NCBI GenBank assembly: GCA_951213105.1
Contig: OX578139.1
Location: 71,569,754 to 71,633,753, forward strand
Source of the DNA: Amaurobius ferox
Taxonomy: Eukaryota > Arthropoda > Arachnida > Araneae > Amaurobiidae
Reading direction: 5' to 3'
Length of the DNA stretch: 64,000 nt
Made by a program: the position numbers and the translations under genes. The notes below the pieces were generated by a model that was not told the origin of the DNA, made no database searches, and saw only the letters and a list, made by a program, of their open reading frames with translations. Positions 1 to 12,680 of the stretch are shown here, piece after piece (positions within the stretch are counted from its first letter, which is position 1; every line of letters begins with the position of its first letter).

Positions 1-850
1 CAAAACATTTAATAAAGTAACGCAAATAGACATTTCTTATGTAATTTTTCTTTAGAAAACGATTGACATACTTTAGAACGCTAGCATGAACCGTTCTCAA
101 GATATTGCATATTTTTCAAATACATTTATCAAAAAATCCAATAAATAAAAAAAATATATTAACTATTGAGAAACATACACTGAAAGCATATTGTTTTCAT
201 AAGCAATCGGATGTTCAGAACGCCCCTAAATTTTCGAGTGAAATTTTCAAAAAATCGTCAAAAATCAAAACCTCTAATAAAATTACGCAAATAGACATTT
301 CTTATGTAAATTTTCATTAGAAAACGATTGACATAAATTTTAGAACACTAACATGAGCCGTTCTCGAGATATTGCACATTTGAAAAAAATTAACAAAAAA
401 TCATATAAAATATAAAAAACTATTTCCTGTTGAGAAACATGTTCACTTTTCATATGTAATGTCATGCGATAAATTTGGTGACGTCATTCTCGTGGATCTA
501 GCTCGTTCCATTTATTAGAAAATATACTTTGAGTAATACTTTTGTATTTGAACGCCAATAGTCATTTATTTGTTATAAGAATAACTTATTTCTCCATCCA
601 TAACGCTTGGCGAGATTTTGGCGACGAATTTGGCGCCAACTTGGTGACTTTTTAAATGTTGCCAAATTAACGAAAATCTCGCCAAATTTATAAAAATGAC
701 GCTAAATCAATGAAAATGTCGACTAATTGTCGAAAATTCAATATCTTTGGAAGAATAAAGTATCTACTCTAAGAAAAACCTATATATTCTACTGTAAATG
801 TTGTAAATGCATTCCATTATATAAGGAAAATCATGTGTTGCCCACATCAG
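1..850 (-). repeat. R1 repeat, two head-to-tail partial copies
   Basis: The block ends at 838-848 with GCCCACATCAG, the reverse complement of the R1 start. About 1-110 and 250-375 repeat each other (TAGACATTTCTTATGTAA, GAAAACGATTGACATA, GAACCGTTCTC), so a truncated copy precedes a longer one. The GGCGAGATTTTGGCGACG segment lies at 609-630. The palindromic tail and the (TG)n stretch found in the next copy are missing here. No coding potential is seen. Confidence 0.75.
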
Positions 851-856
851 TTTTTT

Positions 857-987
857 ACTTTCCTTATATACATAATGTATGAGGAAAGTATTGTGACGGG
901 GTCGAGAATTCGAAATCGAGTTTTCGACGGGAGAGCACGTTTCAAGCATCCCTGATCAGGAATAAAACATTTTTGAAGTGATGTCTG

Positions 988-1027
<40 letters not shown>

Positions 1028-1840
1028 AAAGTATGTTTGTGTGAAAGTATGTGTGTGTGTGTGTGTGTGTAAGTGAGTCTGTGGAGACGATAACTGACGA
1101 ACGAATGGACCGATTCGAACCAAATTTGGTACAAAAATCACAATCCGTAAACACTGGAAGCCTATTGTTTTTATACGTAATCGAATGTTCAGAACTCCCC
1201 TAAATTTTCGAATAAAATATTGAAAAAATCGTCAAAAAATCAAAACCACTAATAAAGTTACGTAAATAGACATTTGTTATGTATTTTTTCATTAGAAAAT
1301 GATTGACATAAATTTTAGAACGCTAAAATGAACCGTTCTCGAGATATTTCGCATTTTTCAAAAAAATTATCAAAAAAAGTCATATAAAAGGAAAAAAAAT
1401 ATTTCCTATTGAGAAATATGTTCACTTTTTATATGTAATACCATGCGATAAATTAGGTGACATCATTCTCGTGGATCTAGCTCGTTCCATTCATGAAAAA
1501 AGATAATTTGAGTAATACTTTTGTATTTCAAAACCAATAGTCATTTATCTGCTGTAAGAACAACTTATTTCTTAGTCCATGACGCTTGGCGAGATTTTGG
1601 CGACGAATTTGGCGGAATATCGCCAACTTGGCGACTTTTTGAAATGTTGCCAAATTAACGAAAATCTCGCCAAATGGATAAAAATGACGATAAATCAATG
1701 AAAATGACGACTAATTGTCGGAAATTCAATATCTTGGAAAGAATATTAGTATCTGCTGTAAGAAAAACTAATTTTTTTTACTGTAAATGTATTAAATTCA
1801 TTACATTATATAAGGAAAGTCATGTGTTGCCCACATCAGA
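857..1840 (-). mobile_element. R1 non-autonomous element, apparently complete
   Basis: This is the best single R1 copy. Read on the minus strand it starts TCTGATGTGGGCAACACATG at 1840. It passes through the GGCGAGATTTT block (1570-1690), the GAACGAGCTAGATCCACGAG block (near 1475-1490), a CTCGAGAACGGTTCAT block and a (CA)n tract. It ends in a 33-bp palindrome (857-889, ACTTTCCTTATATACATAAT). Further copies lie at 1-850 and 50001-52757, with a diverged relative at 11849-12680. No reading frame of note is present. A subterminal hairpin at one end and a TC start at the other recall Helitron-type ends, but no CTRR terminus is clear, so the class stays open. Confidence 0.7.
984..1073. repeat. (TG)n microsatellite inside R1
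   Basis: Nearly pure TG run with a few TTTG and AAAG interruptions. The same tract sits at the same place in the other R1 copies (50576-50615 and, as CA, 52593-52625), so it is an internal part of the element rather than a chance microsatellite. Confidence 0.9.
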
Positions 1841-3587
1841 TTTTTTACTTTCAAATTATAATTTTGCATTTTTTAAAACTGATTCCGTTCATAAGTGAAA
1901 TACGGAATAAGTATCTACAAACACTTATAAAATTAGATAAATATATAATTTAAGTCATTTTAATTTATTTATATATAAAACACAGTATTTTAATGCATAA
2001 TCGAAATGTATTTCAGTGAAATGCAACTGGTAAATTACCGGCAGTTTCCCGTGCCCAAAGTATTAGGGATCTGGATTCGCCTGTTTCTTGGCAGAATGAG
2101 TTAAAATAACTTACTTCAATCTGGATAAATACAGAAATTGAGGAAAATAAAATTTAATCTATACGGGCAGCCATATATTGGTACGTGCCCACATATAAAG
2201 TCAAAAATCCATAATTTTTCGTTCGAAAGAATGCAAATATATCAATTGGAATTCAATATGCATTTCCCTAATCCAGGATTGCAATAGAAAGGTCTTCAGT
2301 CGATTTCTGTCCAAACCGTAATACGGGGCAATTTAAATGTAGAGGGGAATCGTTAAAGAACAATGGCTAAATGGGAAATCAATTATTTTAGATGGAGATA
2401 TCAATTCGGCTTCTTTCCGATTGTAATTGGTAAATGACATTTAAATCACATAAAACCATCTGTTTTTGATTGTTCCTTTCCGAAAATGGGTAAACATTAC
2501 TCTTCTTGTTGAAGCTGCGTAGAAAATTAAACTAAATTTGACTTGAAAATAGCAATTGATTCGACGAGCAAATTAAGCCAAGGACTCCTGGATTGAGCAC
2601 AAACATAGTGCGTTCAAAACTTCCCTCCGCGGCAATGTAATGAGTCGTTGGCTGTGCACCTTACCGTTGACGGTGCACGTTAATTGTGTTGGCTTTGTCG
2701 TTGACTGTGCGCATTGATACACTGCACATTCACATGTTGATCATTTCTACTGTTCCAAAAACTAGTATAGCAAATAAAACTAGTATAGTGAATAAAACCA
2801 CTGCTTGTGAGAATAACTCTTTCAATATTTCCTTAAAGAAGCAGGCATATGAAAATCTTCATATGCATGCTTTCTTCAAGGATGTATTGAGAGTGTTGGG
2901 TATATACGTATTGTAAACGACGTACGGCACTTTCAATACCTTATGTAAAGTTACTATTTACTAAGTAACATTTATTAGCTACTATGTGACATTTAGCTAT
3001 TACTAGTATTACTAGCTAACAAGTAACAATTACTTCAATAAAACCTAAAATAGTCACTGCGGCGAAACTTTCTACTACCACTTTCAACACCTTGGACATG
3101 TAAAGAATTCCTTTTAATTGCTTTACAACTACTATAAATATAGATTCGCACTGTCATTTTAGCTACTTTATATTTTCTTTTTACAACAATGTGCTGGTAA
3201 TCAGTGTCAGGTTGCCGCGCTATGAAGACAATTCGCGGGAACGCCCTGAAAGGTGGGTTCGGCGTTTATGATACATGTGAAACCTTGACAGTTTATATAT
3301 TCTTTAAATTGAAATGAACAATATTTTTGTTCTAACTTTCCCTACCATACTGTATATTTAAAAGGAATGTATAAAATAATGATAAGACAAGTATTATACC
3401 AATGATGCTGACAAAGCTTAAATTCAAAATCAAGTTGGTACGTTTTAGCATATCAGATCACGAATCAATTAGTTTTATTCAAATTTTTTTTAGAGAAACA
3501 CAACTTCTGCTTCTGACTCTGACTTAAATGCCCCGTTCTATATCTCTCGATGTGTATTTGTAAGTAAATGCGGATGGTTTCACTCAA
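1841..3587. other. AT-rich intergenic DNA, no gene recognised
   Basis: No open frame with recognisable protein features and no RNA gene is seen. The stretch 2580-2720 is a little richer in GC, with short imperfect repeats of a TTGACGGTGCACGTT type. Nothing in it can be assigned. Confidence 0.5.
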
Positions 3588-3676
3588 AAACTGTTTGTAA
3601 AATACTGATAGTTTGCAAAATACTGTTTGTAAAATACTGATAGTTTGTAAAATACTGTTTGTAAAATACTGTATAT
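3588..3676. repeat. Short tandem repeat, TTTGTAAAATACTG units
   Basis: Units of about 14-20 bp (TTTGTAAAATACTG, some with a GATAG insert) repeat five times in tandem. Confidence 0.85.
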
Positions 3677-3959
3677 AATGGTTACTCTGGTGAGCTATAA
3701 CATTTTAAGTGATACATGTATGTAATCAAACGCAAATTTAAACATAAGTATATGCACATAAAACTTTTTTAATCAATGTTAAAATGAGAAATGCTTAAAC
3801 TTCAACATGTGCAACCTTAGTAACATGCAAAATATTCAAGCACTATTCAACTTCACTCCACAGATTTTCCAACATTTGTGGTGTAGTTTCTTCAATTCGT
3901 TCTCATCAAGGTGTCAATGTCTGAAACAGCCGTTACATAAACAGCATATTTAACATACG
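3677..3959. other. Unassigned AT-rich DNA
   Basis: Nothing recognisable is seen between the tandem repeat and the R3 fragment. Confidence 0.4.
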
Positions 3960-4800
3960 CCAAAGGAAAACAAGAAAGGTCAGTCATGCATAAAGCATTG
4001 ATTATGAAACACTTTCAAACTGAAATGCAATTCCATCTAAATATCTTTAAAATGTGATCCATTCAGCGCTGACATTTTAAAAATTATCACAATACTACTA
4101 CTTGAAAATTTATAACTTCACCGAAAAAGACAATGCTAATTACGCAAAATGCATTTTATGCAAATAATGTCATCGAAATATAAATTGTCTAATTTTCTAT
4201 GTAAAATTAGTGAATATCATATCACTTATGTTTCAGACCACTGAGTTACATTTCGCTTGAGAAAAATTCAGCAATTCTTATGCAACTCATCTTACAATCG
4301 ATTGAATTTGTTTACATTTTGTATGCTGTAATTTAACGCTAAATTTACGCTTCGTTGTAGAAATAAAGAACGTTTAGTGACCTTTTAAAATAAAAAATAT
4401 TATAATTGCGTTGGCACAGAATTTAGATACACAAATAATACACAACAGTAAAGGGGTTTTTATGACTAATGCAGCACTGAATATAAGTTTAAACAATCTT
4501 TGAAACATCACGACCTTTGTACAGCGGAAAAAATGGATGCCATATTTTGTTTTACAATTAGTCACGTGATCTCTTCATATGTCATGGGTGCAATTATTAT
4601 TTAAATTTTTATTTAAAAAACTACAAAACATATTTTGCTGAAATTTTTGTTACAGATTTTATGTGATAATTTGAGTATTTCCTAAAATTTTCAAAGCAAT
4701 TTGCGTTTAGCTCTGCTTAAAAAATGTTTGAAAAATTATGCCACACGGGGTTCAACTTATGTTTCCAACCCGGATTAAATTCAAAACTAATTGGATGATA
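3960..4800 (-). repeat. R3 repeat fragment
   Basis: Matches the reverse complement of the R3 element at 39795-41905. Shared blocks include the TAAAGCATTGATTATGAAAC block (about 3993-4012), the CACGTGATCTCTT block (4563-4575) and TTCAACTTATGTTTCCAACC with CCGGATTAAATTCAAAACTA (4751-4790). Only the middle of R3 is present. Both ends are missing. Confidence 0.7.
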
Positions 4801-6404
4801 TTATTCATTTTCACATTTCCAGACATCTCACAGACTGTCTCAACAACACATTAAATTTTAATTTTGCAAAATCCATTTTCACAGCAGTTATTGAGCGAAC
4901 AAGCAGACAGACAGAATTACCAAAGTCAAGCACTTTTCAACCCCTGTTGGAGAGTGTTAAAAATATCATTGTGTGCCAAATTTTTAAAACTATATTTCAG
5001 GTAAATTATACTATATAACTCAGCATCATAATTAAATCAAATGTTGCAATTGGAATGCAGATGTTATTTAATTTACAATGAAAAAATTGATATAGGAATA
5101 AATTTAATAACTGATCGGTATCATTTGTTCAAATACGTTATATCAGTTATGGTTTTGGGATATATAATTACAGAAATTATTGATATGTTCAATTTTTAAA
5201 ACATATGTTGTTATTTGGGAAATACTTTCTTATTTCCTATGTTTGTCGATTTTTTAAACCAAAACAATTGTAGAGGTATATCTTTTGCTATCATTTAAGC
5301 ATGTCCATTTTATCTTATGATGAATATTTTTTTTATTTATTTATTTTTGTATATTATTCTACAAACGGGTCCAGGATATTTCATTTTTCAAATTTGTCTG
5401 TGCAAATAACTTTGTATAGCAAAAACTACCTTAATGGAATTGAATTAACAATTTCAAAGAATTTCGGAACACAATATTATTTAGAATATTACTAGAAAAA
5501 GCACATATTAAAATCCCAAGTAACGTCTTCTATATCTGCTAGCAAAACTTATAACAGATAGAAAACACGCAAAATGTTATGCATCACAAATCATTTTGCG
5601 TCTTGCGGTATTTACATTATTAAAAATTCCCACATTATAAGAACCAAAACTCAGAGGCAGAAATAAGACACTGCAGAAGTATTATAGAATTTCTGCAAAA
5701 GTACATTCCTAACTCTTCCGTTCTTTTTTTTTTATTTTTGCACCTATCCGTTTCCGAGTATGACATTAGATTGAGGCAACTTTTCCTTATTTTCCCGGTT
5801 TATTGGGGCAAAGCTTCCTCTCCTGCAAGCAGTAACTGTGACTAATGTGAAAATAATGAGCAAAAGAGAGATCAAGTCGAATAAAAAGAAAATATATTTT
5901 CATTCACAAGGCTAATATGGGATCATAGAACATGTTAAGTTTGAGATTATTGTAAGATATGGGAGTTATACTCTACTCCGAAATCTTGCGTTTGTATAAT
6001 TTTATACTGTAACCCAACCTGGCCATTATAGTGTTGGATTCAGTTTATCTAAGCAAGAACAAGTGGACCAAGATTCCATTCCTGGATTCAACGTATTGTG
6101 GTTTTATCGTAAAATTAAGTGATATACGCTAAAATTAATGCCCGAATAGAAAACGATGTTTAGTAGCGACCTGGGGAAGTTAGGGTGTCCTTACATGTCT
6201 ATAAGAGAAGATATTACTTTGCATAACCAAAAATTGATATAAGGGCCAACATACCTGAGGTCTGATCAGATGACATAAGTTCGACTCCTAGTTATGGAAG
6301 ATAGTTAATGTCGGATTAAGAAATTTTGCAGTCCCATTCCGACAATGATTTGGGCACTCTTTTATTTATAGTATGAATAATTGAGCAGTTTTAATAAAGA
6401 TATT
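4801..6404. other. AT-rich intergenic DNA, no gene recognised
   Basis: Short frames here are of low complexity and lack any domain signature. A short (CAGA) run at 4902-4914 resembles the GACA-rich end of R2 but is too short to assign. 5640-6400 has no visible structure. Confidence 0.5.
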
Positions 6405-6975
6405 TACAAGGTACATCAGAAGACAATCTATCAATCTATCACTGAGACCAGATCTGAGAAAGATTTAGTGAGATAGTTTTATGTTTAGTTTTATGTTTGT
6501 ATTTATAATGTCTGTAATATTTAACAATAGCATCAGCCTTAAGGACGACAGTTTATGGCACTGTAACCGGAAAGGTAAAAGTAGACAATAAACCTTGGAG
6601 GCCAAGGTGAAGTCACGAGAGTGGTTAAAAATGTTAACCAATGTTCAAGATGTCTGGTCGTATTGCCCTGAGGTCGGCCAATCAGAGTAACAAGAGGTGT
6701 GAAATCCCAGAACACACGACTGACCCGAAGGCGTACAGTAGCTATTTGTGTGGCCAGGCAACAAGAGATGTGTCAGACCTCAGGCAAAAGAGGCGGCAAT
6801 CAAAAAGGTTCTAAAGTGATATACAGAACGTCTACACAAGAATTGAGATTCAATGCAGACGATAACTTCTATGACAGAATTCAAGACGACTGGTACGTAA
6901 GAACGGAGGCAATGGACACCGACAATATCCTGATATACAGTTGTTCCAGAAGTGTTCGATATTAACACTTAAACA
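6405..6975 (+). repeat. Repeat B, copy 1
   Basis: Closely matches 7765-8515. Shared blocks include CAGATCTGAGAAAGATTTA, AATAAACCTTGGAGGCCAAG, GGTCGGCCAATCA and GCAATGCAGACGATAACTTC. About 57 bp of SINE tail interrupts it at 6701-6757. Frames in the second half stay open in both copies (the 6780-6965 part), but the two peptides do not resemble a known family and a stop separates them from the first half. The strand given is the reading strand only; the true polarity is unknown. Confidence 0.75.
6701..6757 (-). repeat. SINE tail fragment inside repeat B
   Basis: The stretch from AATCCCAGAACACACGACTG to GTGGCC matches the 3' part of the SINE at 7993-8286 (GACCCAGACCGTCCGACC through the CCGG segment). 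It is flanked by near-identical AACAAGAGGTGTG and AACAAGAGATGTG. It sits at exactly the site where repeat B copy 2 carries the longer SINE. A similar isolated tail lies at 23028-23085. Confidence 0.6.
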
Positions 6976-7764
6976 AACTAAAATAATCGATTAACGGGGG
7001 CAGTCATTTTCAACGGTAACTCCCGTGTTCGAAAGGGGTCAGATATTTTGAACAATTCGTGTTCATGGACATTTCCGCTCGAAGAGGAAGAAGATTCCAA
7101 TAATGATCATTAACAGATCGATCAATCACTCCTGTAACGCGTGAAACAAAAAAAAGGAGAGGGTTGTTTGTTTGTGATATTTCGAGTTAAAGGAAGCAGC
7201 GTCAAAGAATGCTGTCAATCCCATAGAAGTGTTTAAAAGTATTTAAAGATTTCTGATGTTTTTTTAAAGTATGTTAATGGTCTTGTACTGTGATGTTAAA
7301 GACAACTAAAATATGATGTATTGTTATGAAAATTGCAATGATGATAATATGTCAAATCAATGAATAATGAATTGTGTAAAAATGACATGAAAATAATAAT
7401 GCTGTGTAATTTGTAAAAAAAAAGTTGTTTATTGTTAAAGGTATCAGTAATTGCATATAAGTATGTAACATTGCCAAGTGGGATGTGCATATACTTAAAA
7501 TTTCATAAGTTAGTTCACATTTAAATTTTGCTTCATTTTAAACCTCGACCTGATATGATGTTGATGAGTACATAACTTATATATGTGGTATTTAAAAGTG
7601 TATAAATTTTTGTGTGCACAACAATACTTTGGGAATTACAGTAGAACTATGACAAATTTTCAGCAAGGAAAATTGTCAATTACAGAGTTGGCAGTGACAT
7701 AGAACTTTTGGATGTTTCTTCCTTTTTTCTTTGTTTTTTTTTTGTGTGTTGACCGGATATATAT
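6976..7764. other. AT-rich spacer between the two repeat B copies
   Basis: No gene or recognisable repeat is seen. The base composition is AT-rich with short homopolymer runs. Confidence 0.5.
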
Positions 7765-8515
7765 GTGAGATCAGATCTGAGAAAGATTTAATGAGACAGT
7801 TGTATGTTTGTATTTGTGATAGCATTGGACTTAAGGACGCCACTTTACGGCACCCTAACCCGAAAGGTCAAAGTAGGCAATAAACCTTGGAGGCCAAGGT
7901 GAAGACATGAGAGTGGTTAGAGATGTTAGCCAATGTTCAAGTGGTCTGGTCTTATTTCCCTAAGGTCGGCCAATCAAAGCGACAAGAGGTGTTGCTGTTG
8001 TTGCTGAGACCCAGACCGTCCGACCTACCAGAAAGGTGTAAGTTAACTGTTTGGACAGCCGGAAAGTGACACCCAATTTAGACCGGAACCCAGTGGGGGA
8101 GAGATCCACAGGGACCGTACCCTCCGTCCCCTACCACCAATCTCTCGGAAGGACTTACGGACCCACATGTTTAACGTTATCGTACTCCGCATGAACACGG
8201 CGGCAGTTGCGGCAGCATGCAAATCCAGCGCGCAAACCACCGGGCTACCGCACCCGAAATATGCCAACAGCACGCGGTGTTCCCAGAAGCGACGAGAGGT
8301 GTATCATACCTCAGGCAAAAGAGGCGGCAACCAAAAGGTTCTGGAAAAGATATACAGAACTTCTACACGAGAATTGAGATGCAATGCAGACGATAACTTC
8401 TACGACAGAATTTACGACGACTGGTATGAAATAACGGAAGCAATGGAAAACGACAATGTCCTGATATACAGTTATTCGACAAGTTCGAAATTACGACTTA
8501 GACTGTAATACGATA
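7765..8515 (+). repeat. Repeat B, copy 2, split by a SINE
   Basis: Second copy of the 6405-6975 repeat. The left part is 7765-7992 and the right part about 8287-8515. The SINE between them carries a 16-bp target duplication (7977-7992 and 8287-8302, AAGCGACRAGAGGTGT, one mismatch). The open frame that crosses from the SINE into the repeat is fortuitous. Confidence 0.8.
7993..8286 (-). mobile_element. 5S/tRNA-type SINE, 5'-truncated
   Basis: On the minus strand the copy begins with the last ~28 nt of a 5S rRNA (CTGGGAACACCGCGTGCTGT). It continues into a tRNA-like segment (GCGGTAGCCCGGTGGTTTGC), then a body (GCCGCCGTGTTCATGCGGAG, GGTTCCGGTCTAAATTGGG, CTTTCTGGTAGGTCGGACGG), and ends in a CAACAACAGCAA tail. 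A 16-bp target duplication flanks it. The order matches the longer copy at 37708-38092, which keeps the whole 5S head. It has no coding capacity and would depend on a LINE for mobility. Confidence 0.85.
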
Positions 8516-10029
8516 TGATGAGTACGAATGGGCGTACCATACTGAGAGTTGGTTGCAGTACAAATATGATCAACATTAAGCACGAGCTGGTGACAAAGTC
8601 CAAAGACAGACTTGAAAGTATGTGTTCATATCAATAATTGTTGAAGGTCACCAATGCGTTCTAGGCATTTTTAGTTAACTGATCTCACATTTGCTCTATC
8701 CGCCGCAATTAATATGAACAATTGTTGTAATTAATTTAATAAGTAATCTATCTTATTAATGAATGTTTTTAAAGTTAATATGGTGCAATTAATTATGGTA
8801 GTATGTTAATGTTTTCTATTCTAGGAACTCGCACTGACGATTAATAAGGTGGGTTAACGCGGTAGTTCATGTGTCAACACACTATATTTAATGAATTTCA
8901 ACTTCTATTATTAAATGTGCACCACACCATTAATCTAGAAAAAGATGTTAATTTAAGAAATATAATGATATCGATGATAAAAAAAGAACAAAGCTAATTA
9001 TTTCTTAAAATAATGTTTCATAATTATTTGAAAATAATGAAAATTATAAAATATAATAAATTTGTTGAAAAACTGAAATGGCATTCGAACTTATAAAGCA
9101 TGCAGAAATTCTGGGATTTTTTGTAATAAATGTAACTTTTACCTTATAAAAAATTATCTTTTCCATTAGTTCACTTTCAACATCCATAATGCAAAGATTT
9201 TGTTTAATAACTTTGCATGGCTAACATATTCTTAGATTATTTTTTAAATTAATTTGACTTTTGGTATTATTCTTTTACCTATAGTCCGTGGAGCTACTGT
9301 CATTCAATCAAACTTCTCATAGGACTTCAAATTTCTTGAGGAGCAATATTTCATCCAGCTTATTCATTGTTAAGTTAAGCACTTGACTTTGCGCATAATC
9401 AATAATGAACTGCTTTACGACGCAAAATGCAGCGCAAATAAAAAAAAAATGATCATACGTGCGTTTCGGAAATCAACTGGATATTTTTCTTCAGTGCAAC
9501 AAGCCTGGATCTAAATGCCGAAATAAATGCAATGCTATGTAGACCAAGTTGAAATGGCTGTACGACATCTCAATATAATGGCGACTCCTATCATGAAAAG
9601 GAAATAAAACTACAACATAGAAAACAAGCAAAAAAAGAAATATGAACATGAGTCGCAATCACGAAAAGCAGATAATATGAACTCAAAGTAATAAAATATT
9701 AGAGTGGCCATGCCCTACCTCGGAGAAATATGGAGATATTGGCAAATCATTAACTTTATTTCTGAAATGTTTATTAATGTAAGAAGATTAAAAGAAATCC
9801 AAATACAGTGCAGCAGAAATGGAGGCAGAAGAAAATTCAGTCGTTTACTAGTCATACAACATTGATCAGAGATAGAAAATTAATTATATTCTTGGTTTTT
9901 AACACAATTTCGATATTCTTTTAAGCGATTATTAAGGCGCGTTTAGTTTGACCTACTTACGATATTCCAAATTGACATAGTATTTGATAAATGTCGCAAT
10001 TATTGAACTATTCAATAGGATTCCCATGT
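8516..10029. other. AT-rich intergenic DNA, no gene recognised
   Basis: No domain-bearing frame, RNA gene or clear repeat is seen. An A-run lies near 9440. Confidence 0.5.
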
Positions 10030-11191
10030 GCGAATTATGTTAAAATGTTAAATTTAGTGCTCCTAAAGGGAAGTTTGAGAATATCTGTTCTCACTATGCA
10101 AAATTATCTTCACGGGCTGATCTGAAGAATTAAACATCCTGGCCCCTTTTTTAAGCAAATTTACAAAAAAGAAAGGAATTGAATCAATATATGCAACCCC
10201 GTACTACTTATATTGTCGCAAATTAGATAATATGCCAGTGCGTTAGTTGAAGATTATCCGCATTACAATATGAGTCTCAAAAATCTTTGCCAAAATAAAA
10301 GAGATGACATAATAAATTGAAAATATCAATAATCTCCGTACTTTTTATACCAGAAGGTCATAATTAATTCCAATATATGCCAATATATATCAAAACATAT
10401 GCCAATATACCTGTACTACTTATATTCTCATAGATTAGAAGATATACCCGTGTATTTATAGAAGATTACTCGTACAACGTACAATATATGAGTTTAAACA
10501 ATTTTTGTCATAATAAAACAATTGCATAATAACTTGAAAATATCAATAATCCCTGAATCAGTAATCCCCGAAAATATCAATAATAATAACGTTTAAACCT
10601 GAAGACCGTAATTGATATTATCCAGTCAAAAATGCTATAAGAAAAATCATATCGGTCTTTTCTAAAATAAATTTTTATATCCATTTATTTATTATTCAAA
10701 TCGAAAAGATAATAAATAAAATTAACAGACAGATTCAATTTAATTGCGTTTCTGAGCAACATGATATAAGATAAAAGCAACATGATAAAAGCAACATGAT
10801 ATAAGATTCAATAAAAGCTTGTAAAAAAAACCATGGAGATAGATTTTCCATTTAAATCAAGTTTCAAACAATTCATGTTTTCAGAAAGTGACTAATTAGC
10901 GCAAAAAATCTCCCACCAAACTCAAAAATAAAGTTTTAATTCAATTTTAAACGATTTTCAATCTTCTAGTTTGGATAAACCACGGAGTTAGAGAGTAGAT
11001 CTCCTAGAAAAAAGTTTCGTTTTTCATTAATATCCCGACTATTCCTGGTCTTAGATACTCGAAACTTAGGCTAAATTTTAAGTAGGACTATGTCCAGGCA
11101 ACCTGCAAAATTTCATCAAATTCTGTTCAGCCGTTCTTCCGTGATGACGGGACAAACAGACAGACAGATTTTCAATTTTATTTATATAGAT
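10030..11191 (+). repeat. R2 repeat, 5'-truncated copy
   Basis: Begins inside the family at the GCTCCTAAAGGGAAGTTTGA block. It passes the GCCAATATATATCAAAACAT block, the AACTCAAAAATAAAGTTTTA block and TTCAGCCGTTCTTCCGTGAT, and ends at the typical tail ACAGACAGATTTTCAATTTT followed by TATTTATATAGAT. It lacks the ACTAGCAGCATACCCGTTCT start and the GGCGACATTT segment found in the long copies. A local GCAACATGATA triplication lies near 10755-10805. Confidence 0.8.
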
Positions 11192-11848
11192 GGAGAAATC
11201 GCTTTGAAGTCAAACTCATAGAGAATTATATCAATGCTATGATTAATTCCAGGATAGAAATGAAGACATATAATATTGTTAAAAGTTTTAAATTAGCAAT
11301 GATTTTAACTTAATTTTCTGAAATTTGAGGACTATATTAAATTAAATGTATAAATAAAAAATATAAGTATAATTAAATTCTGCATTTAAGCATTGGTTGC
11401 TATGGAAAAACACTTATTGCTAAGTAACAGTTTGTTTACTTGTAGGCATTCTGTTTCACTCAGTTCAAAATAGGATAATAAATAAAACCCAGGGACAGTT
11501 CGTTTTTATGAAATGTGACATCGTCATCACGAAATTGGATTGGTAACACGCATACCTACTTTTCGTGGCTTAGTTGCAAATATTGATTACTTTGACTGTG
11601 TTAATATGCAGTGGCTTAAATATGTTACCTTACTTGATCCCGGTTATAATACAGTAGTTTTTGCTTAATTGGGTAATGGGGAAATTGAGGTATTCTTGTA
11701 TTTTATATCCATCTAGAACAAATGACACGAGTTAATTTACTTCGACCATTTGCTTCACTATGTCTCTCTACGGGGTCAAAACTTTTAAGTTAGAATTCAC
11801 TTCATATATTAGGACTCAAAATTTCAACGTTTCTTATAAATTGAAAAA
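11192..11848. other. Unassigned AT-rich DNA
   Basis: No gene or repeat is identified between the R2 copy and the R1-like element. Confidence 0.45.
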
Positions 11849-12680
11849 TCTGACGTGGGCAGCATATGACTTTCCCTGCAGACTTATATCCATGTGTTCA
11901 TTATTTTAATCAAATTTAATTCACTTTTAATTCCATTTTCGTTCTCATCTGGTAACTGGGCTTATTTTCAAAGATGGCGTAGAGAAAATACGAAACAACT
12001 AAAATATCTGGAGAACGGTTAGTCCTAGTGTAATGGGGTTGGTCTTATTATTTTCTTCGTTAAAAATCACGTATAAAACAAGCATTTAATGGATATATTT
12101 GAGGGTACGTAGTTTTTTATTTTAGATTTTGACGATTTTTGCGGCCATTTTGCAGCAAAAGGCAGGTTATCTTTTTTCAACTCGTACCAAAATCTAATTA
12201 GCACCAGGCTAACCCACGCGCGACTTATCTCTCGAATTTTGTAAAATTCGGTCCATTAGTTTTTCAGCTAGAGTGGATACAGGCTTTTGTGGTCCATTTC
12301 GCAAAAAAAGGCAGATTTTTTTATCCCGAATCGTACCCAAAACTAATCAGCACCAGACTCGCCCTCAAGTGAATTGCCTACCAAATTTTATGAAATTCGA
12401 TGAATTAGTCTTTTAGTTAGAGTAGATACAAAATTTACACACACAGACACAGAGGCAGACACACAGACACACAGACACACAGGCAGACACGCAGACACAC
12501 AGGCAGACACGCAGACACACAGGCAGACACACAGACACACATGCAGACGTCATGCTAAAAATAGTTTTTTTGTATGGCAGAGGTCTCGAAACGCGTAGAT
12601 CCGTCGAAAACTCGTGTTGCGATTTTCGGCATGATTCCAATACTTTCCCTATACATTGCCATGCATTGCAGGGAAAGTAA
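11849..12680 (+). mobile_element. Diverged R1-like element
   Basis: Starts TCTGACGTGGGCAGCATATG, matching the R1 start in most positions. It ends with an imperfect palindrome (12643-12679, ACTTTCCCTATACATTGCCA). The middle is unlike R1, but it has the same plan: a block like TTCGGTCCATTAGTTTTTCA, then a CA-rich minisatellite, then CGAAAACTCG, then the palindrome. This suggests a sister subfamily with conserved ends and plan and a diverged interior. Confidence 0.65.
12431..12550. repeat. CA/CAGA minisatellite in the R1-like element
   Basis: Mixed ACACAGACACACAGGCAGAC units repeat in tandem. The position corresponds to the (TG)n tract of R1. Confidence 0.9.

Noticed and set aside
1085..1125. 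Hammerhead-like CTGACGA...CGAA box in every R1 copy
   Set aside because: The only good stem (CGAAT/ATTCG) uses up the bases needed for the GAA core, and the first stem II pair would be A/C. The conserved sequence is better explained as part of R1.
847..1154. His/Thr-repeat proteins
   Set aside because: These are translations of the (TG)n tract within R1.
8167..8508. 113-codon plus-strand frame
   Set aside because: It crosses from an inverted SINE through a target duplication into repeat B. The junction is not a gene.
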